The position numbers and the translations under genes are program-made. From the NCBI GenBank assembly GCA_022837245.1, contig JALHHX010000155.1:1-6457 (forward strand): a stretch of DNA of 6,457 nucleotides, written 5' to 3'. This document shows positions 3,235 to 6,457 of the stretch, piece by piece (within the stretch, counting starts at the first letter, position 1; the number at the start of each line of letters is the position of its first letter). Source of the stretch: Lentisphaerota bacterium (GTDB lineage Bacteria > Verrucomicrobiota > Kiritimatiellia > RFP12 > UBA3636). The notes below the pieces were generated by a model. It searched no databases, was not told the DNA's origin, and saw nothing but the letters and a program-made list of their open reading frames with translations.

Positions 3235-6153
3235 GTGAAGAATGATGCTTTATTCAGAAGTTTTTGTCAAGGAATCAGGGAAGATCTGGAAGAGGGTTTT
3301 GTAATGAACGAAGAAACAAGGGAAGCGCCAGAGGGGATTCGCAGCCCTCATGGCACGGAAATCCCAGGTGCCGAGCACATCAACGTTACCAAGTGTTCGG
3401 GATGCGGCGCTGATATAGATACGAGCACCGTCGCGTCGTTCTCAAAAGTCGTCTGTCCCGCATGCGGCGCGCAGACCGACGTCCCGGCCAAGTTCGATCA
3501 TTTCACCCTCCTCAAACGCCTGGGGGCCGGGGGCATGGGCACGGTGTTCCTTGCGAACGACGACTCTCTCGGCCGCAGGGTCGCCGTGAAGATGATGCAG
3601 GACACGCTCGGCACGGATCCGAAGGCACTCGCCATTTTCCGCAACGAAGCCCAGAACGCTGCCAAGCTGAACCACCCGCACGTGGCTCAGATATATTCAT
3701 TCGGGGAGTGGCACGGCGTGCCTTACCTCGAAATGGAGTTCGTGCCCGGGAAATCGCTGGAGTCCATGATTTCCTCCGGAATCAAGCTGGACTGCGCTTT
3801 CGTGATGCGCGTGGGGCTTGAGGTGGCGGAGGGGCTCCGCGCGGCGGAGGGCACAGGGCTTTTCCATGGAGACATAAAGCCTGACAACATTCTCTTCAAC
3901 GACCAGATGAGTTCCAAGCTCATCGATTTCGGGATCGCGAGCATGGCGTCGCAGGGGAGGAGTACCGAGCTGTGGGGCACGCCATATTACATAGCGCCTG
4001 AGAAAGTGCAGAAGAAGAAAAACAGCGCGCGAAGCGATATCTACAGCCTAGGCGCCACGCTTTACCACGCCATAGCCGGCGAGCCCCCTTACGAGGGCGA
4101 GGACGCGGTGGCCGTGATAAAGGCCCGGTTCGCCGGACCCCCGGTGCCACTTGACCAGATCCGGCCCGACATCGAGCCGGAGGCCGCTCGCATTATCGGC
4201 CGCATGATGTACAATGACCTTTTCATGCGCTATCCAAACTATGGGTCGCTCATCAACGACATCAAGAACTACCTCGGGCCGATCTCCGCGATCCGCAAGC
4301 AGGGGCCGTTGCCGCGGGAGTTCGCGCGCAAGACTTCGATGCCGACAGGATTCGTCACGGGCGCCATGGAGGGCGTGGTGCCCGTCGAGGAAGATTCGAG
4401 GCCGAAGGGCAAACAGGGCAAGAAGTTCGTCGTGCAGAAGGGCGCTGTCGAGTCTCAGGCGGCGTATTCCGCCGCGTATGGGCAGCATAATCCATCCGCC
4501 ATGATGAATGTCGCGACAACGCAGAGCGGCATGCAGCCCGGCGTGAAGGAAAAACCATCGGGGAACCCGGCCAAGGTGGCGCTTGTGGCGGGTCTGGTTT
4601 TCTTCGTAGTGCTTATCGTTGGAGCTGTCGGTATTGGGATATTTTTGCTTGCAAAAAATATCAAAGCCGACAAAATCGCCAAAGATAATTTCGCCAAATT
4701 GCAGCGCGAGGAGGAGAGTTATACTTCACTGGATGGCGAAATGGCTGCTTGCTTGCAGAGAATGGTTGCTAAAGACACCGCGATGCAGGAAGTGATGGCT
4801 GATCTTGGAAAAGTCTATAAGGAGGCCACTGGTACGGATATTATTATCCCGGATCTTGAGCCGCCGCCACCTCCCAAGCCCGAGCCTGTCCCGGAACCTG
4901 CTCCAGCAGATACGACTAAGGTAGTGGAGCAGGCAACAAGTGTTGCCGTGGATGCTGCGTCAGTGGAAGGCGATGCCGCTGCACCGGTGGAAGGGTCGGA
5001 ACCCGCTGTTGCAGAGGAAGGAGCCGTAGCCGAGGTGGCGCAAGAGGAAGAGACGCCGGTCGAAGAAGCACCAGTTGAAGAAACCCCTGTCGAGGAGACT
5101 CCGGCAGAACCTGCCGACCCGCTGATCGCCGCAGCGGAGGAATACGTGTATCCGGGCGCCAGGAGCATCCGCGCTGCGCTGCGTAGATGCGAGGCAATCG
5201 TGGCTGAGCCACTAGCAGTATTCGCAGAAGTCAAAGCTGGCGCGTCACCAGAAGCGATCTCCGCCGAACTTAAAGCCCGCGCAGAAGCTCGCGAAGCAAG
5301 GCTTAGCAAAATCGATGAAATGAACAGTCTCATATCGGCGGCGGACAACACGCTCAAGGGCATGAAACGCGGTATCGTGCAAGTTTCGCTTGCTGGTGAG
5401 AAGCTCATAGCCGAGCGCAAACGCCAGCAGCTGGAGATGGAAAAGGCGGCCGCACTGGAAAAGGAGGAAAGAGAGAAACGCGTGGCGGAGGCCAGGGCAA
5501 AAGCAATTTCGGACGGTGAGATCGAACGCGTAAGAACTGTTTTTGGCAAGAAAAAGGAAATGGTCGACTCGTTTGAATACGACCGCATCATAGCGGAAAT
5601 GAACCGCATGCAGAACGAGTTGACGACCGAAGAAGGTCGGGCCGAGCTCAAATGGACCCTTGAGCGCCTAGCCAGGATCAAGTCCCTACATGAGTTTATA
5701 TTCGACGATTTGCGCCGTAACGGCCAGCTGCGCAGGGGATACAGGAATTTTGACATCATGGGCGTGAGCAGCGACGGTAAGAACCTCATGTTGCCTATGA
5801 ATAGGAAGATTCCAGTCGAGTCGCTTACAGTGGGGGACTGGATGAACCTCGTGGGACTCCTTCTCGAGCGCCGGCCGGCCGGTCGGCAGATCGGAGTCGT
5901 GGAGCACGGAGAACAGCTATTCAACGCGGCTGTCTTCAGCTACGTGCACGGGGCGGGGGATCCGCGCGCCATGACGAAGGCGAACTACTTGGCCAATGAG
6001 GCGCTGAAGAAAAAGTCCTCGCTCCGCGTCGACATGTCTGAGCTGCTCCCCGTGTTCGAGGAGATCAAGGAAGGGAACGCGGCCCCCCCCGGGGGAACGG
6101 ACGCCACACCCATTGCGGGGGGCGAGGCCGACGGACAACTTCCCGGATGGTGA
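3235..6153 (+). CDS. Membrane-anchored Ser/Thr protein kinase with N-terminal zinc ribbon
   Basis: This is a eukaryotic-like (Hanks-type) Ser/Thr kinase of 972 residues from the GTG at 3235; the ATG at 3304 would give 949. C54-x2-C57 and C74-x2-C77 form a zinc ribbon. The kinase domain spans about 90-345: glycine loop GAGGMGTV 97-104, Lys119 in VAVK, helix-C Glu138, catalytic loop HGDIKPDN 211-218 (Asp213, Lys215, Asn218), DFG 231-233, APE 254-256 and Asp268. All catalytic residues are present. HGD in place of HRD makes it a non-RD kinase. One membrane span at about 447-472 places the kinase in the cytoplasm and the rest outside. The outer part has a Pro-rich stretch (543-557), an acidic Val-Glu-Glu-Thr/Ala-Pro repeat (607-624), a charged probable coiled coil (about 665-830) and a C-terminal region (about 830-945) that I cannot assign. 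PASTA repeats are absent. A DUF1846 gene follows after 1 bp. The substrate is unknown; the outer part may sense or bind envelope components (inference). Confidence 0.95.
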   Translation: MKNDALFRSFCQGIREDLEEGFVMNEETREAPEGIRSPHGTEIPGAEHINVTKCSGCGADIDTSTVASFSKVVCPACGAQTDVPAKFDHFTLLKRLGAGGMGTVFLANDDSLGRRVAVKMMQDTLGTDPKALAIFRNEAQNAAKLNHPHVAQIYSFGEWHGVPYLEMEFVPGKSLESMISSGIKLDCAFVMRVGLEVAEGLRAAEGTGLFHGDIKPDNILFNDQMSSKLIDFGIASMASQGRSTELWGTPYYIAPEKVQKKKNSARSDIYSLGATLYHAIAGEPPYEGEDAVAVIKARFAGPPVPLDQIRPDIEPEAARIIGRMMYNDLFMRYPNYGSLINDIKNYLGPISAIRKQGPLPREFARKTSMPTGFVTGAMEGVVPVEEDSRPKGKQGKKFVVQKGAVESQAAYSAAYGQHNPSAMMNVATTQSGMQPGVKEKPSGNPAKVALVAGLVFFVVLIVGAVGIGIFLLAKNIKADKIAKDNFAKLQREEESYTSLDGEMAACLQRMVAKDTAMQEVMADLGKVYKEATGTDIIIPDLEPPPPPKPEPVPEPAPADTTKVVEQATSVAVDAASVEGDAAAPVEGSEPAVAEEGAVAEVAQEEETPVEEAPVEETPVEETPAEPADPLIAAAEEYVYPGARSIRAALRRCEAIVAEPLAVFAEVKAGASPEAISAELKARAEAREARLSKIDEMNSLISAADNTLKGMKRGIVQVSLAGEKLIAERKRQQLEMEKAAALEKEEREKRVAEARAKAISDGEIERVRTVFGKKKEMVDSFEYDRIIAEMNRMQNELTTEEGRAELKWTLERLARIKSLHEFIFDDLRRNGQLRRGYRNFDIMGVSSDGKNLMLPMNRKIPVESLTVGDWMNLVGLLLERRPAGRQIGVVEHGEQLFNAAVFSYVHGAGDPRAMTKANYLANEALKKKSSLRVDMSELLPVFEEIKEGNAAPPGGTDATPIAGGEADGQLPGW
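6083..6095 (+). repeat. C8G5 homopolymer tract near the kinase 3' end
   Basis: Eight C (6083-6090) are followed by five G (6091-6095) within the codons for the Pro-Pro-Gly-Gly stretch at residues 951-954. A further G6 run lies at 6117-6122. Such tracts are prone to slippage. Loss of one base here would open a frame that continues without a stop into the next gene. Confidence 0.8.
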
Positions 6154-6154
6154 T

Positions 6155-6457
6155 ATGGAAATAAATAAAACCGGTTTTGACAACGCGCTTTACATTGAAA
6201 AGCAGAGCGCGGAGATTCTGAGGCGTGCGGATCGTTTCGGCAAACTCTACATGGAGGTCGGCGGAAAGCTGTTCCAGGATCTGCATGCGGAGCGCGTCCT
6301 GCCGGGGTTCGACCCCGACGTGAAGATCCGGATGATGCAGAAGCTGGGCGACAGGGTGGAGGTCGTCGTATGTGTCCATGCTGGCGATGTGGAGCACCGC
6401 AAGTACCGCGGAGATTTCGGCACTACATACGACAACGAGGTGCTGCGGCTCATCGAC
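6155..6457 (+). CDS. DUF1846 / UPF0371 family protein, N-terminal part
   Basis: The gene runs off the window after 101 codons. The sequence is recognisable as the N-terminus of the DUF1846 (UPF0371) family: GFD..LYIEKQS, LYMEVGGKLFQDLHAERVLPGFDP, VVCVHAGDVEHRK, RGDFGTTYDNEVLRLID. Family members are, from memory, about 490-500 residues long, so roughly the first fifth is seen. They have no established function that I know of. The ATG at 6155 lies one base after the kinase stop codon, with only a weak GGATGGTGA upstream, which suggests translational coupling to the kinase gene and a shared transcript. No signal peptide is seen, so a cytoplasmic protein is expected. The tight link raises the possibility that the protein is a kinase partner or substrate, but this is inference from position only. 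Confidence 0.9.
   Translation, partial: MEINKTGFDNALYIEKQSAEILRRADRFGKLYMEVGGKLFQDLHAERVLPGFDPDVKIRMMQKLGDRVEVVVCVHAGDVEHRKYRGDFGTTYDNEVLRLID

Noticed and set aside
4815..5924. 369-codon minus-strand open frame inside the kinase gene
   Set aside because: Its Ser/Ala/Thr-rich low-complexity product is the antisense reading of the Glu/Ala/Pro-rich kinase linker and coiled coil.

Overview
The window looks like chromosomal DNA of a GC-rich bacterium. The best guess is a member of the PVC superphylum (Lentisphaerota, Kiritimatiellota or Verrucomicrobiota). This rests on the style of the large membrane Ser/Thr kinase (zinc ribbon, HGDIKPDN catalytic loop, one membrane span, long periplasmic part) and on an Lgt of the FYGG / GCFLHGCCYG type. 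It is an inference from family resemblance and not a firm placement.

Layout. Positions 1-234 and 1290-2123 are two parts of one repeat system. Its units are 34-bp imperfect palindromes (TTGTAATC - 18 nt - GATTACAA), all in the same orientation. They are separated by 19-55 bp spacers that belong to a few recurring families. Between the two parts (235-1289) lies a single minus-strand gene for an unrecognised basic protein of 287 residues. It has its own near-consensus sigma-70 promoter (TTGACA-17-TATCAT), a Shine-Dalgarno sequence and an ATG start. The array arm GATTACAA ends just before this segment and TTGTAATC begins just after it, so the gene sits where a spacer would normally be. Positions 2124-2344 hold nothing recognisable.

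The rest is ordinary housekeeping and signalling content. lgt (minus strand, 2345-3178) encodes prolipoprotein diacylglyceryl transferase. It is divergent from a 972-codon Ser/Thr protein kinase gene (plus strand, 3235-6153). The kinase's likely promoter, with a perfect TATAAT, overlaps the lgt start codon. One base after the kinase stop, a DUF1846/UPF0371 gene begins and runs off the window end, so the two are probably co-transcribed and translationally coupled. A C8G5 tract near the kinase 3' end lies in a stretch where a one-base deletion or +1 shift would fuse the kinase in frame to the DUF1846 protein.

The most unusual content is the palindromic repeat array and its relation to the orphan gene. 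One unit abuts the -35 box of the orphan's promoter, spacer modules are shuffled between the two sides, and at least one unit looks like a recombinant of two others. Whether this is a recombination-site/cassette array, a BIME-like cruciform array or a protein-binding array cannot be decided from sequence reading alone.
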